Translations under genes and position numbers: made by a program
Assembly: GCA_051016205.1 (NCBI GenBank)
Contig: CP136534.1
Span: forward strand, 1,860,001 to 1,924,000
From: Acuticoccus sp051016205
GTDB taxonomy: Bacteria > Pseudomonadota > Alphaproteobacteria > Rhizobiales > Amorphaceae
DNA: 64,000 nt
Direction: 5' to 3'
The notes under the pieces: model-generated
The model's database searches: none
Seen by the model: the letters and a program-made list of their open reading frames with translations, nothing else
Told to the model about the DNA's origin: nothing
Shown here: piece by piece, positions 16,500-25,984 of the stretch
Position numbering within the stretch: position 1 is the stretch's first letter
Layout of the letters: the number at the start of each line of letters is the position of its first letter

Positions 16500-18932
16500 C
16501 TACAAGGCCATCTCGGCTTGCCAGATATCCTTGGCGTAGCCGGCGATGGTTCTGTCGGAGGAGAAGAAGCCGCAGCGGGCCGTGTTCAACACCGTGCTGC
16601 GCACCCAGCGGTCGCGGTCGTGCCAGGCGGCGTCCACGGCGCGTTGGGCGTCATAGAAGGCGTCGAAGTCGTCGGTCAGCATGAACCAGTCGTGCTGGCG
16701 GATGCTGTCCACGATGGCGCGGAAGCGGCCAGGATCGTCCGGCGAGAAGTGGCCGGATTCGATCTGCTCCATCACCTCGCGAAGGCGTGGTGAAGCGGCA
16801 ATCAGATCGTTGGGGCGGTGGTCGTGGCGCCGTTCGGCCACCTCCTCGGCAGTGAGGCCGAAGATGAAGATGTTGTCGCGGCCCACGCACTCGGCAATCT
16901 CAACGTTCGCGCCATCGAGCGTGCCGATGGTGAGAGCCCCGTTGAGGGCAAACTTCATGTTGCCCGTGCCGGAGGCCTCCATGCCCGCTGTGGAGATCTG
17001 CTCCGACAGGTCGGCAGCGGGGATCAGCCGTTCGGCCATCGACACATTGTAGTTCGGCGGGAAGACGATCTTCAGACGGCCACGGGTGGCTTCGTCGTGA
17101 TTGATGGTGGCGGCCACATCGTTGATCAGCTTGATGATCAGTTTTGCCATGTGATAGGCCGGCGCCGCCTTGCCGCCGAAGAATTTCACGCGCGGTGCCC
17201 ATGGGGCATCGGGTATGCGGCGCATCTCGTTCCACAACGCCACGGTCTCAAGCAGGTTGAGGAGCTGGCGCTTGTACTCGTGGAAGCGCTTGATCTGAAT
17301 GTCGAACATGGCGTTTTGGTCAACGCTGATGCCATGTTCGTCATGCAGCCAGCGGGTTAGGCGGGCCTTGTTCTCAGCCTTCGCGGCCGCATAACGGGCG
17401 CGGAAGGCGGGGTCGTCTGCGTGGGGGGCAAGGGCCTCAAGGGCTGTGAGGTCTTCGGTCCATGTGTCGCCGATGGTGTCCAGCAGCAAATCGCGCAGCG
17501 GCCTGTTGCAGCTATAAAGCCAGCGCCGCGGGGTGACGCCGTTGGTCTGGTTCACCACGCGGCCTGGGTGAAGCGTGTGGAGCTCGTTGAAGACGGTCTG
17601 CTTCACAAGGTCGGTGTGAAGGGCCGAGACCCCATTCACACGGTTGGCCATGATGAAGGCAAGGTTGCCCATGCGCACCGCTCCGTCGCCGATCACACGC
17701 ACATTGTGGCTGGCGGGGCGGCCTGCACTGGCGCAGTCGCGGGCATGGCGCTCGTCGATGCGGCCCATGATCTCCAAGTGGCGCGGCATCACGTGGCGCA
17801 TCAGGTCGATGGACCACTTCTCCAGCGCTTCGGGAAGCAGCGTGTGGTTGGTGTAGTTCAGCGTCTTGCCGGCAATGTCGTAGGCGGCGTCGAAGGAAAG
17901 GCCGCGCTCGTCCACCAGAATGCGGATCAGCTCAGGCCCTGCAATGGCAGGGTGCGTGTCGTTCAACTGGATGGCAACGGCATCGGGGAGGGCACCGATG
18001 TCATCGAACTGCATGTCGAACCGGCGCATGATGTCGCGCAAGGAGGCGGCTGTGAAGAAGTATTCCTGCTTTAGCCGCAGCTCCTGCCCCTGGGGGGTGG
18101 AATCGTCAGGGTAGAGGACGCGGCTCACCGTTTCGGCCAGCACGGCCGGTGCGGCGGCGGCCATGAAGTCGCCCCTGTTGAAGGCCGACAGCTCGAACAC
18201 CTTGGTGGGCTTGGCCGACCACAGCCGCAGCGTGTTGACCCAACGCCCCTGCCAGCCGGCGACCGGGGTATCGTAGGCCGCCGCGATGACGGTCTCTGAG
18301 GGAATCCAGCGCGCGCCATCCCCCTCGCCAGGCTCCACATGGCCGCCGAAGCCAATGGGGATTGCCGCCTCAGGCCGCTCGAATTCGAACACATGGCGCT
18401 GGGCAAGCCAGTCCTCCGCCTCTTCGGACTGCCAGCCATCGTCGAACCCCTGGCGGAAGAGGCCGTGATTGTAGCGGATGCCGTAGCCGAACGCTGCCAC
18501 ACCAAGCGACGACATGGACTCCAAGAAGCACGCCGCGAGCCTGCCAAGTCCGCCATTGCCGAGGGCGGCATCAGGTTCATCGGTGACGAGGGTGTCGTAG
18601 TCGAGACCCAAATTGGCCACCGCCTGACGCGTGTTGTCCTCCAGTCCAAGGTTGATGGTGGCATCGTTCAAGATGCGGCCAATGAGGAACTCCATGGAGA
18701 GGTAATAGACGCGTTTGCGGCGCTCGGCGTAGGTGCGCTTCGTGGTGCGAAACCACGGCACCACCACCTGATCGCGGATCACGTGGGAGAGGGCGAGCCG
18801 CCAGTCCGTCAGGCTCGCCGCATCGGGGTCCTTGCCGATGGAAAATACGAGGTGATGGGCAATCTGTTTGGTGATTGCCTCAGGGGTCAGCGCCTCAGCA
18901 TCGGCAATGTTCGGCAATGAAAAGTCAGCCAT
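16500..18932 (-). CDS. glgP: Glycogen phosphorylase
   Basis: A GT35 PLP-dependent enzyme that releases glucose-1-phosphate from glycogen or maltodextrin. The 810-residue length is standard. YYLSMEFLIGR near residue 75 and NLGLEDNTRQAV follow the family; QLNDTHPAIAGPELIRILVD is the central catalytic-site segment; FGGKAAPAYHMAKLII and the PLP-lysine region EASGTGNMKFALNGAL (lysine near residue 659) complete the active site. ATG 18932 lies 60 bases downstream of edd on the same strand, so zwf-edd-glgP may form one unit that feeds glycogen-derived sugar phosphate into the Entner-Doudoroff pathway. Confidence 0.96.
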   Translation of the reverse strand: MADFSLPNIADAEALTPEAITKQIAHHLVFSIGKDPDAASLTDWRLALSHVIRDQVVVPWFRTTKRTYAERRKRVYYLSMEFLIGRILNDATINLGLEDNTRQAVANLGLDYDTLVTDEPDAALGNGGLGRLAACFLESMSSLGVAAFGYGIRYNHGLFRQGFDDGWQSEEAEDWLAQRHVFEFERPEAAIPIGFGGHVEPGEGDGARWIPSETVIAAAYDTPVAGWQGRWVNTLRLWSAKPTKVFELSAFNRGDFMAAAAPAVLAETVSRVLYPDDSTPQGQELRLKQEYFFTAASLRDIMRRFDMQFDDIGALPDAVAIQLNDTHPAIAGPELIRILVDERGLSFDAAYDIAGKTLNYTNHTLLPEALEKWSIDLMRHVMPRHLEIMGRIDERHARDCASAGRPASHNVRVIGDGAVRMGNLAFIMANRVNGVSALHTDLVKQTVFNELHTLHPGRVVNQTNGVTPRRWLYSCNRPLRDLLLDTIGDTWTEDLTALEALAPHADDPAFRARYAAAKAENKARLTRWLHDEHGISVDQNAMFDIQIKRFHEYKRQLLNLLETVALWNEMRRIPDAPWAPRVKFFGGKAAPAYHMAKLIIKLINDVAATINHDEATRGRLKIVFPPNYNVSMAERLIPAADLSEQISTAGMEASGTGNMKFALNGALTIGTLDGANVEIAECVGRDNIFIFGLTAEEVAERRHDHRPNDLIAASPRLREVMEQIESGHFSPDDPGRFRAIVDSIRQHDWFMLTDDFDAFYDAQRAVDAAWHDRDRWVRSTVLNTARCGFFSSDRTIAGYAKDIWQAEMAL

Positions 18933-18992
18933 CGGCCCTTAATCTCCATCGGTTGGGGCAGCGCTCGATTGAGGCGCCACGCCGATCCGGTC

Positions 18993-20798
18993 TCAAACGA
19001 TTGTTGCAGCGCCCGTCTCCGAGGAGCCGACGCCCATGCGAAAGGCGCCGAACAGCTCTCGTCCGATCCCTTCATGATTGTGCGAAAGGTCAGGCGCGGC
19101 GGGGGTGCGGGCGGCAAAGGTCGCTTCGTCCACCAAAACCTTGAGCGTGCCTGCCGCCGCGTCAAGGCGGACCATGTCCCCATCGATCAGCTTTGCGATG
19201 GGCCCGCCGTCCGCCGCCTCCGGGCTGAGGTGGATGGCCGCAGGCACTTTGCCCGACGCGCCCGACATGCGCCCATCGGTCAAAAGCGCAACCTTGTGCC
19301 CCCTGTCGAGGGTAACGCCCAGCGCCGGCGTCAGCGCATGAAGCTCAGGCATCCCATTGGCGCGCGGGCCCTGGAAGCGCACGACGATGATGAGGTCGCG
19401 GTCGAACTCACCGGCGCGGAAGGCCGCCTTCACCGCCTCCTGGTCGTGGAAGATGCGCACTGGCGCTTCCACCACCTGGTGCTCAGGCTTGACCGCGGAC
19501 ACCTTCATCACCGCGCGGCCAAGATTTCCGTCCAACAAGGTGAGCCCGCCCGTGGGTTGGAAGGGCTTGTCCGCAGGCCGGACGATGGCCTCGTTCAGGC
19601 TCTCGCTTGCGCCCTCCGTCCAGACGAGCTTTTCGCCGTCGAGCTGCGGCTCCTCGGTGTAGGCGCGAAGGCCCGTCCCTGCGACGGTGGTGACGTCCTC
19701 GTGCAGGAGGCCCGCGTCCAAGAGCTCGCCGATCATGTAGGAGAGGCCGCCTGCGGCATGGAAGTGGTTCACGTCCGCAAGGCCGTTGGGGTAGACGCGC
19801 GCCATCAAGGGCGTGACGGCGGAGATCTCCGCCATGTCCTGCCACTCAAGCACCACGCCTGCCGCGCGGGCCATGGCCACAAGGTGAAGGACAAGGTTGG
19901 TGGATCCGCCTGTGGCGTTGAGGCCGACGATGGCATTGACGAAGGCCTTCTCGTCCAACACGGCGCTCGCAGGGGTGAAGGCGTTGCCCTTGGCAGTGAT
20001 GGCAAGGGCGCGCTTGGCGGCCTCTGCCGTCAAAGCATCTCTTAAAGGGGTGTTGGGGTTGATGAAGCTTGCGCCGGGAAGGTGCAGGCCCATGAACTCC
20101 ATCAGCATCTGGTTGGTGTTGGCCGTGCCGTAGAACGTGCAGGTGCCAGGGCCGTGATAGGAGGCCATTTCGGCGGCCAAAAGCTCGTCCCGGCCGATCT
20201 CGCCTGCGGCAAACTTCTGGCGCACCCGCGACTTTTCGTCGTTGGGAAGGCCGCTCGTCATGGGGCCGGCAGGGGCGAAGACGGCCGGCAGGTGACCGAA
20301 TGTGGCGGCGGCAATCACGAGGCCAGGCACGATCTTGTCGCACACGCCAAGGAAGATCGCGGCATCGAAACAGTTGTGGCTGAGGGCAATCCCTGCGGCG
20401 AGCGCAATCACGTCGCGGGAGAAGAGTGACAGCTCCATCCCCGGCTGGCCCTGTGTGACGCCGTCGCACATGGCGGGGACGCCGCCTGCCACCTGGGCCG
20501 TTCCGCCAGCCTCGCGCGCGGCCGCCTTGATGAGGTCGGGGAAGCGCTCGAACGGCTGGTGGGCCGACAGCATGTCGTTGTAGGCGGTGACGATGCCAAG
20601 GTTGCCGCCTTGTTCGTTGGCAATGGCGCTCTTGTCGGTGCCGCTGGCAGCCGTCACGTGGGCCATGTTCCCGCAGGACAGGTGCGCCCGTGCCGGCCCC
20701 GCCTCGATGGCGCGGCGGCAGCGGTCCAGGTAGCGGGTGCGCAAAGGGGCTGACCGCTCGGCAATGCGGTCCGTCACGGCCGCGATGGTGTCGTGCAT
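18993..20798 (-). CDS. edd: Phosphogluconate dehydratase
   Basis: The first dedicated enzyme of the Entner-Doudoroff pathway; an iron-sulfur dehydratase converting 6-phosphogluconate to KDPG. The start ATG 20798 follows AGGAG and gives 601 residues, as in E. coli Edd (603). Iron-sulfur cysteines are visible in HLSCGNMAHV, PAMCDGVTQGQPGMELS and LGVCDKIVPG. The DGRMSGASGKVPAAIHLSPEA segment is shared with dihydroxyacid dehydratase, but the N-terminus and length match Edd rather than IlvD. It follows zwf with a 40-base gap, with no pgl between them. The KDPG aldolase gene is not in the window. Confidence 0.96.
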   Translation of the reverse strand: MHDTIAAVTDRIAERSAPLRTRYLDRCRRAIEAGPARAHLSCGNMAHVTAASGTDKSAIANEQGGNLGIVTAYNDMLSAHQPFERFPDLIKAAAREAGGTAQVAGGVPAMCDGVTQGQPGMELSLFSRDVIALAAGIALSHNCFDAAIFLGVCDKIVPGLVIAAATFGHLPAVFAPAGPMTSGLPNDEKSRVRQKFAAGEIGRDELLAAEMASYHGPGTCTFYGTANTNQMLMEFMGLHLPGASFINPNTPLRDALTAEAAKRALAITAKGNAFTPASAVLDEKAFVNAIVGLNATGGSTNLVLHLVAMARAAGVVLEWQDMAEISAVTPLMARVYPNGLADVNHFHAAGGLSYMIGELLDAGLLHEDVTTVAGTGLRAYTEEPQLDGEKLVWTEGASESLNEAIVRPADKPFQPTGGLTLLDGNLGRAVMKVSAVKPEHQVVEAPVRIFHDQEAVKAAFRAGEFDRDLIIVVRFQGPRANGMPELHALTPALGVTLDRGHKVALLTDGRMSGASGKVPAAIHLSPEAADGGPIAKLIDGDMVRLDAAAGTLKVLVDEATFAARTPAAPDLSHNHEGIGRELFGAFRMGVGSSETGAATIV

Positions 20799-20838
20799 CT
20801 CGGGGCTCCTTAGGCCGCAGCAAGGGGGTGAGGCGCGC

Positions 20839-22305
20839 TCATGTGGCAATCTCGCGCCAGCGGCGGCCATCGCGGTGGATGAGGCGCAGCGCCTCTTCGG
20901 GCCCTGAGGAGCCTGCGTCATAGGCCTCGGGGCGCTCGCCACGCTCTTCCCAGGCGGCGATGATGGGGTCCACCCAGGCCCAGGCGGCCTCCACCTCGTC
21001 GCTGCGCATGAACAGGGTCTGATCGCCCCGCACAACGTCCATCACAAGGCGCTCATAGGCGTCGGGCATGCGCAGTTTCGTGGCCGCGAGGGTGTCGGCG
21101 AACGTCATGTCGAGCTCTGCCGGGGTAAGGCGCATGCCGCCGGGGCCAGGGTCCTTGATGGTCATCCTGAGGCGGATGCCTTCGTCAGGCTGCAGGCGGA
21201 TGGCAAGAACGTTGTCGCTCATGCGCCCGCTCGCGTCGGGGAAGATGGAGTGGGGCGTCGGCTTGAACTGGACGGCAATCTCAGACATGCGCGAACGCAG
21301 GCGCTTGCCCGTGCGCATGTAAAACGGCACACCCGCCCAGCGCCAGTTGGCGACCTCTGCCTTGAGGGCGATGAAGGTTTCGGTGTTGCTGGTCTCCACG
21401 CCTGCATCGGCGCAGTAGGAGGGGGTGCCGTTGTTGCTGGCATACTGGCCGCGCACAACGTCCTCAGCCTCCACGATGGGAGCCAGCGCGCGCAAAACCT
21501 TCAGCTTTTCATCGCGCACCGCATTGGGCTCGAACTGGGCCGGAGGCTCCATGGCAATGAGACACAGGAGCTGGAGGAGGTGGTTTTGCACCATGTCTCG
21601 CATGGCGCCGATCCCCTCATAGTAAGGGCCGCGGCCTTCAACGCCGACGCTTTCGGCCACCGTGATCTGCACATGGTCGATGCTGCGCGCGTTCCACAAC
21701 GGCTCGAAGAGGGCGTTGGCGAACCGCACGGCCATCAGGTTCTGGACGGTTTCTTTGCCCAGATAATGGTCGATGCGGTAGATCTGGTCCTCGTCAAAGC
21801 GGCCGGCGAAGCGTGCGTTCAGCTGTTGGGCCGAGGGAAGGTCATGGCCGAGCGGCTTTTCCACCACAATGCGCGCGCCGTTTTCGGCAAGGCCTGCCTC
21901 TGCAATCCCCTCGGCGACGTCAGCGAAGACGCTGGGCGCGACGGACAGGTAGTAAATGCGCGCCCGGTCCGCATCGCCATTGAGGGATGAGCGCAGCCTC
22001 TCCCACCCATCGTGGCAGGTGGCATCCACCTTCACGTAGGAGAGGGTGCCGAGAAAACGCCCGACCGCGTCCCTGTCGAGCGCATCCTCCCCGACAAATT
22101 CTTCCAATGCGTCGGCGGTGAGGTTGCGGAATTCGTCATCGCTCATGTCCCGCCGCGCCGCACCGACGATGCGCGCGTCATCGGGCATCTGTCCGTCGTG
22201 GAGGCGATGGTAGAGGGCCGGCATGAGCTTGCGGCGGGCAAGGTCACCGGTTGCGCCGACGACAATAAGGTCGAACGGATCCACAGGAACAATGCGGGCG
22301 ACCAT
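20839..22305 (-). CDS. zwf: Glucose-6-phosphate 1-dehydrogenase
   Basis: Oxidises glucose-6-phosphate to 6-phosphogluconolactone with NADP or NAD. The length of 488 residues is typical. The N-terminal coenzyme fold has VVGATGDLARRKLMPALYHR, and the active-site signature RIDHYLGKE lies near residue 177 with the substrate-binding histidine and lysine; the C-terminal domain carries VPFYMRTGKRL. ATG 22305 begins the zwf-edd-glgP series on the minus strand. Upstream, 351 bases separate it from the CoA-transferase gene and should hold the promoter. Confidence 0.97.
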   Translation of the reverse strand: MVARIVPVDPFDLIVVGATGDLARRKLMPALYHRLHDGQMPDDARIVGAARRDMSDDEFRNLTADALEEFVGEDALDRDAVGRFLGTLSYVKVDATCHDGWERLRSSLNGDADRARIYYLSVAPSVFADVAEGIAEAGLAENGARIVVEKPLGHDLPSAQQLNARFAGRFDEDQIYRIDHYLGKETVQNLMAVRFANALFEPLWNARSIDHVQITVAESVGVEGRGPYYEGIGAMRDMVQNHLLQLLCLIAMEPPAQFEPNAVRDEKLKVLRALAPIVEAEDVVRGQYASNNGTPSYCADAGVETSNTETFIALKAEVANWRWAGVPFYMRTGKRLRSRMSEIAVQFKPTPHSIFPDASGRMSDNVLAIRLQPDEGIRLRMTIKDPGPGGMRLTPAELDMTFADTLAATKLRMPDAYERLVMDVVRGDQTLFMRSDEVEAAWAWVDPIIAAWEERGERPEAYDAGSSGPEEALRLIHRDGRRWREIAT

Positions 22306-22656
22306 GGCCGGTTTCCTGACGCGCTAAGGCAAGTCTTCGCACGCGTCTACACAAGGCCGCGCGCAGAGGTGGTCATACTGTGGCAGGCTCCGCCGACCGG
22401 CGAGCGCCAAATGGAACAAGGGCGCGATCACACCGTTCGGCGCCATCGGTCAACACCTTCGGGCGCGCTTGCGGCGTTTGCATGGCTGGGTGGCGAATAG
22501 TGCGATGCCGATCAGCCCTTCTGAGCGCACCCGAAACCGGTTCCGGCGTGCGCGTCAAGGGGGTGCGGGCGATTTGGGTGCGTCCGAAACGCGCGACCCC
22601 AGATGTGGACGCCAGCACGATCCGCTCAGTTTGATCCAAACCGAGCAGACCGTGCC
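22306..22656. other. Intergenic region upstream of zwf
   Basis: A 351-base gap between the zwf start and the stop of the CoA transferase, both on the minus strand. I find no gene, RNA fold or repeat that I can defend. It presumably carries the zwf promoter. A single TTGATCCAAACCGA sequence (22631-22644) is only a half FNR site. Confidence 0.5.
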
Positions 22657-23787
22657 CTAGGCTGTGGCGCCTTTAAACTCTGCGCGGATGGCATCGCCAT
22701 GTTCGCCAAGCTGAGGGACCTTGCCGAACCGCTCCGTGCGTCCTGCGACGACGGCGCCAGGGGACAACAGCTCCACGGGCCCCCCATCGGTGGCAACGGT
22801 GATGAGGCGGTTCTGCGGATGGGCGATCAAATCGTCAAGGTCCGACAGACGCCCATAGGCAATGCCGGCACGCTCAAGGGCGGCAATGTTGTCCTCCCGC
22901 GAGCGGGCGGCAAAACGCTCCGCCACAAGGGCGTCCAGCGCCTCGCGATTTTCCACCCTCGCGTTGTTGCTGGCAAAACGGCTGTCGGTGGCGAGCGATG
23001 CATTTCCCAGAACGTCGGCGCAAAGGCGCGCCCACTCCCTCTCGTTTTGGATCGAGATGAGGACAGGCTTACCGTCTGCACAGCCAAAGGCACCGTAGGG
23101 GGCAATGGAGGGGTGTTTCAGGCCCTGGCGTTTGGGCGGCTTTCCGCCATAGCGGGCCTGAAGGTAAGGCACATTCATAAAGTCGCCCATGGCGTGAAAG
23201 AGGGAGACTTCGATGGTCCGGCCCTGTCCCGTTCGCTCGCGCGCAAAAAGGCCCTGGACAATGGCATGGGCAGCCGTAATCCCGGCCGCGATATCGCAGA
23301 TGGACACACCCACCCGCCCTGGCGCTTCAGGCGAGCCGTTAATCTCGGCCAGACCGGACTCGGCCTGGACCAGAAGGTCGTAGGCCTTTTGTTTGTGGTA
23401 GGGACCGTCCTCGCCATAACCTGAGATGAAGCAGGCAATCAGCCTCTCATGGCGCTCGCGCAGGGCATCTGCGCCAAAATCCAAGCGGGCGGCTGCCCCA
23501 GGAGCAAGGTTCTGGATGAAAACGTCCGCCGCGCCCACCATCGCCTCCAAGAGCGCGTGATCGTGAGGGTCTTTCAGGTCAAGGCAGATGGACTGCTTGC
23601 CCCTGTTCAGCCAGACGAAATAGGCGCTCTCTCCATAAACGAGACTGTCATAGCGGCGCGCAAAGTCTCCTTCCGCGCGCTCCACCTTGATGACGCGCGC
23701 GCCCGCATCGGCAAGCTTGGCAGAGGCGTAAGGGGCGGCAACCGCCTGCTCAAGGCTGACGACGGTGATGCCTTCAAGGTCGCCCAT
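22657..23787 (-). CDS. CaiB/BaiF family (class III) CoA transferase
   Basis: A 376-residue class III CoA transferase, which moves CoA between carboxylic acids via a glutamyl/aspartyl-CoA type intermediate. The N-terminal GITVVSLEQAVAAPYASAKL, the RVIKVERAEGDFAR segment and WLNRGKQSICLDLK follow the family; the catalytic aspartate is D137 in KQKAYDLLVQAESGL. The end, QLGEHGDAI, is also typical. It is the last of a unit with a MaoC-like hydratase (11-base gap), an MmgE/PrpD protein and an acyl-CoA dehydrogenase. The context points to activation of a dicarboxylic or branched acid such as itaconate, mesaconate or a relative, but family members are too varied to name the substrate. Confidence 0.87.
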   Translation of the reverse strand: MGDLEGITVVSLEQAVAAPYASAKLADAGARVIKVERAEGDFARRYDSLVYGESAYFVWLNRGKQSICLDLKDPHDHALLEAMVGAADVFIQNLAPGAAARLDFGADALRERHERLIACFISGYGEDGPYHKQKAYDLLVQAESGLAEINGSPEAPGRVGVSICDIAAGITAAHAIVQGLFARERTGQGRTIEVSLFHAMGDFMNVPYLQARYGGKPPKRQGLKHPSIAPYGAFGCADGKPVLISIQNEREWARLCADVLGNASLATDSRFASNNARVENREALDALVAERFAARSREDNIAALERAGIAYGRLSDLDDLIAHPQNRLITVATDGGPVELLSPGAVVAGRTERFGKVPQLGEHGDAIRAEFKGATA

Positions 23788-23798
23788 AACCCACCCCC

Positions 23799-24644
23799 TC
23801 AGGGCTCGATCTCTGCGCCAAAGCTTGCAACGCCATCGGCCCGCACCACGCGCCCTTCAAGCGCTTCGCCAGCCTCTTTCACGTCCACGGCGAATGGGGC
23901 GCAGCAGGTCAAAGGCGCCTTGCCGCGGTAGGCCATGCGTCTGGGCGGACGGCCGAGGTGACTGGCGGCAAGGTTGAGGATCAAGGTCGCCTGCAGCGGG
24001 CCGTGCACCACAAGCCCGTCATAGCCCTCAACGCCAGTGGCATAGGGCGCATCATAGTGGATGCGGTGGCCGTTGAAGGTGAGGGCGGAGTAGCGGAACA
24101 ACAGCGTTGGGTCGGGTGTCACCTGCCAGCGTGCTGCATCGCTCCAGTCAGGTGCGGGCTCGGGGGAGGGGGCTTGCGGCGCATCCTGAGGCGGCTCGCG
24201 GTAGACAATGTCCTGCCGCTCTTCGATGAGGGTGTCCTCGCCGACGTTGTAGGCGTGGTTCACGGTCACGAAGGCGAGTGCGCCGCTGCGCCCCGTCTTG
24301 AATTGAATGTCGGTGATGGTGCTTGTCTTTTGAACGCACGCGCCCTTCGGAAGGGGGGCGTGGAACACCACCTCGCCGCCAGCCCACATCCGCCGCTTGA
24401 ACGTCACGTCAGGCAGGACGAGGCCAAGCCTTGGGTGACCGTCGCCGCCCAGCTGATCCGTCGTCATCACATCAGGAGCAAGGCACCAGTAAAGGCCCAA
24501 AGGTGCCGATTCGCTTGGCGCAAGGTGGGGGGAGAGGGTGGCTGTGTACGCCCTCACAAGGCGCTCCGACACAGTGTCGGTGGCGGTGCGGGCGCGGCCG
24601 ATCCAATCTCCAAAGTCGTCCGCAGTGAGGGACGCGCCCGTCAT
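23799..24644 (-). CDS. FAS1-like/MaoC hot-dog hydratase, mesaconyl- or itaconyl-CoA type
   Basis: A 281-residue double hot-dog protein of the group that contains mesaconyl-C4-CoA hydratase, itaconyl-CoA hydratase and mitochondrial HTD2. The N-terminal half has LGLVLPDVTFKRRMWAGGEV, close to the LPP-PRRMWAG signature of the group, and DIVYREPP at its end. The C-terminal half holds the hydratase motif LFRYSALTFNGHRIHYDAPY, with the catalytic histidine-aspartate region, then GLVVHGPLQATL. The start ATG overlaps the MmgE/PrpD stop by four bases; upstream in-frame codons belong to that gene. It should hydrate a 2,3-unsaturated acyl-CoA made by the neighbouring CoA transferase. Confidence 0.82.
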   Translation of the reverse strand: MTGASLTADDFGDWIGRARTATDTVSERLVRAYTATLSPHLAPSESAPLGLYWCLAPDVMTTDQLGGDGHPRLGLVLPDVTFKRRMWAGGEVVFHAPLPKGACVQKTSTITDIQFKTGRSGALAFVTVNHAYNVGEDTLIEERQDIVYREPPQDAPQAPSPEPAPDWSDAARWQVTPDPTLLFRYSALTFNGHRIHYDAPYATGVEGYDGLVVHGPLQATLILNLAASHLGRPPRRMAYRGKAPLTCCAPFAVDVKEAGEALEGRVVRADGVASFGAEIEP

Positions 24645-25984
24645 CGCGCAATCAGTGCGCCGAGGTCGCGGGCAGACGCCTCCTCCAAAGAGCCGACGGC
24701 CTCCCACAAACGGTCCGCGTCCTCTTCGCTCAAGATCACGGCCGCTTTGTTGCGCAGGCCCTCTTCAAGGGCGGCAAGGTCCATGGGATCGGCAAGGTCG
24801 TGCGCGGCCTCAAGGGTCGTGCCATCCTTCAAGACAATGGTGACGGTGGAGGCTGTGTCCGCCATCTCCTCGTCGGCCTCTATGGCAACCCTTGCGGCGA
24901 AGGATTTGAGCTTTGGATCGGTGCACAGGCCGTCTGTGTAGGCGTTGTTGGAGGCGGTGGATATGTCGGCAATCACCATCGCGGCGAGGAAGGCGTAGCT
25001 GAACTTCACCTCAAGGCCGGTGCGCGGGCGCTTTACGTCGCACACTCTCAGCCAGCGCGGGTTGGTGTGCACGGTGAGCGCGGCCACCTCCTCGGCCGCA
25101 AACGGATGGTCGGCGCGCGCGGAAAGGATCGCCTCGATCATCGCATGGGCGCCGTGACAGCAGGCGTGGAGCTTGTACTTGTTGTCCTCGAACAGGAACC
25201 GGTCTGGGGGAGGATCCTGCCAGGCTTTGGGGTCAAGGCCCTTGGTGTGAGTCTCGGCAAAGCCCTGGACGCCACCGAATCCGTCATCGGCGGAGACGAA
25301 ACCGCGATTTGCAAGCGCTGCCGCCTCGACACCGTTGGAGGCGGCAATGCCCGCGTTGAAAGGCTTACCCATGGTGCCGAATTGCGCCTTCAGGCCGGAT
25401 GCGCGGGTCGCCACGAGGCTGATGGCATGGCGCAGTTCCGGAGTGGAGAGCCTGTAAAGCGTGCCGGCTGCAAGTGTCGCCCCAAACGCGCCTGAAGTCG
25501 CCGTCTGGTGAAAGCCGCCCAGATAGTGGTCCCTGCCGAGCACCTGACCCACACGGCAGGCCGCCTCGGCGCCGAGGAGAAAGGCGTGGCAGACGGCCTC
25601 GGCGGAGGCGTCCGTCTCCTCGCCGACAGCAAGGGCTGCTGGAAGGACGGCAACGCTGAGGTGGCCCACATGGCCAAAGTGCGTGTCGTCATAATCAAGG
25701 GCGTGGGAGATGGCGCCGTTGGCAAGGGCTGCGGCACGGGCTGGCACGCAGGTGGTCCCGCCGCCCACCACATGGGCCGCTTCCCGCCCGCCGTCTTCCA
25801 TGACAAGGTCGCGGACGATTTTTGCCACAGGCTCCTGCGCCCCTGCCCGGGCGACCACCATCCAGTCATAAAGGGACAGGATTGCCATCTGCCGCGCCGT
25901 CTCAGAAACGGCTTTGGGCCTGATATCGGCGATGGCCAAAAGGCCCGCCATGGTGCGATCGCCCGCCGGCACGTTGTCAGCCAT
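24641..25984 (-). CDS. MmgE/PrpD family protein
   Basis: A 447-residue member of the family that includes 2-methylcitrate dehydratase PrpD and cis-aconitate decarboxylase. The helical N-terminal domain has LSLYDWMVVARAGAQEP, GARAAALANGAISHALDYDDTH-type residues follow (with DYDDTHFGH), and the later LEVKFSYAFLAAMVI matches the KFS-type substrate loop. The C-terminal segment LKDGTTLE is also usual. The gene overlaps the acyl-CoA dehydrogenase by 8 bases and the hydratase by 4. No methylcitrate synthase or lyase is near, so this is not the propionate pathway. Reaction unknown: dehydratase, isomerase or decarboxylase of a polycarboxylic acid are possible. Confidence 0.86.
   Translation of the reverse strand: MADNVPAGDRTMAGLLAIADIRPKAVSETARQMAILSLYDWMVVARAGAQEPVAKIVRDLVMEDGGREAAHVVGGGTTCVPARAAALANGAISHALDYDDTHFGHVGHLSVAVLPAALAVGEETDASAEAVCHAFLLGAEAACRVGQVLGRDHYLGGFHQTATSGAFGATLAAGTLYRLSTPELRHAISLVATRASGLKAQFGTMGKPFNAGIAASNGVEAAALANRGFVSADDGFGGVQGFAETHTKGLDPKAWQDPPPDRFLFEDNKYKLHACCHGAHAMIEAILSARADHPFAAEEVAALTVHTNPRWLRVCDVKRPRTGLEVKFSYAFLAAMVIADISTASNNAYTDGLCTDPKLKSFAARVAIEADEEMADTASTVTIVLKDGTTLEAAHDLADPMDLAALEEGLRNKAAVILSEEDADRLWEAVGSLEEASARDLGALIAR

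Noticed and set aside
18993..20798. Dihydroxyacid dehydratase (IlvD) as the identity of this gene
   Set aside because: The N-terminal region, length of 601 residues and linkage to zwf match Edd.
22631..22644. TTGATCCAAACCGA as a third FNR box
   Set aside because: Only the left half-site matches; the right half lacks ATCAA, and it lies near the 3' end of the CoA-transferase gene.
24641..25984. 2-methylcitrate dehydratase (prpD) of the propionate pathway
   Set aside because: No methylcitrate synthase or methylisocitrate lyase gene is adjacent, and the neighbours are CoA-ester enzymes of another type.
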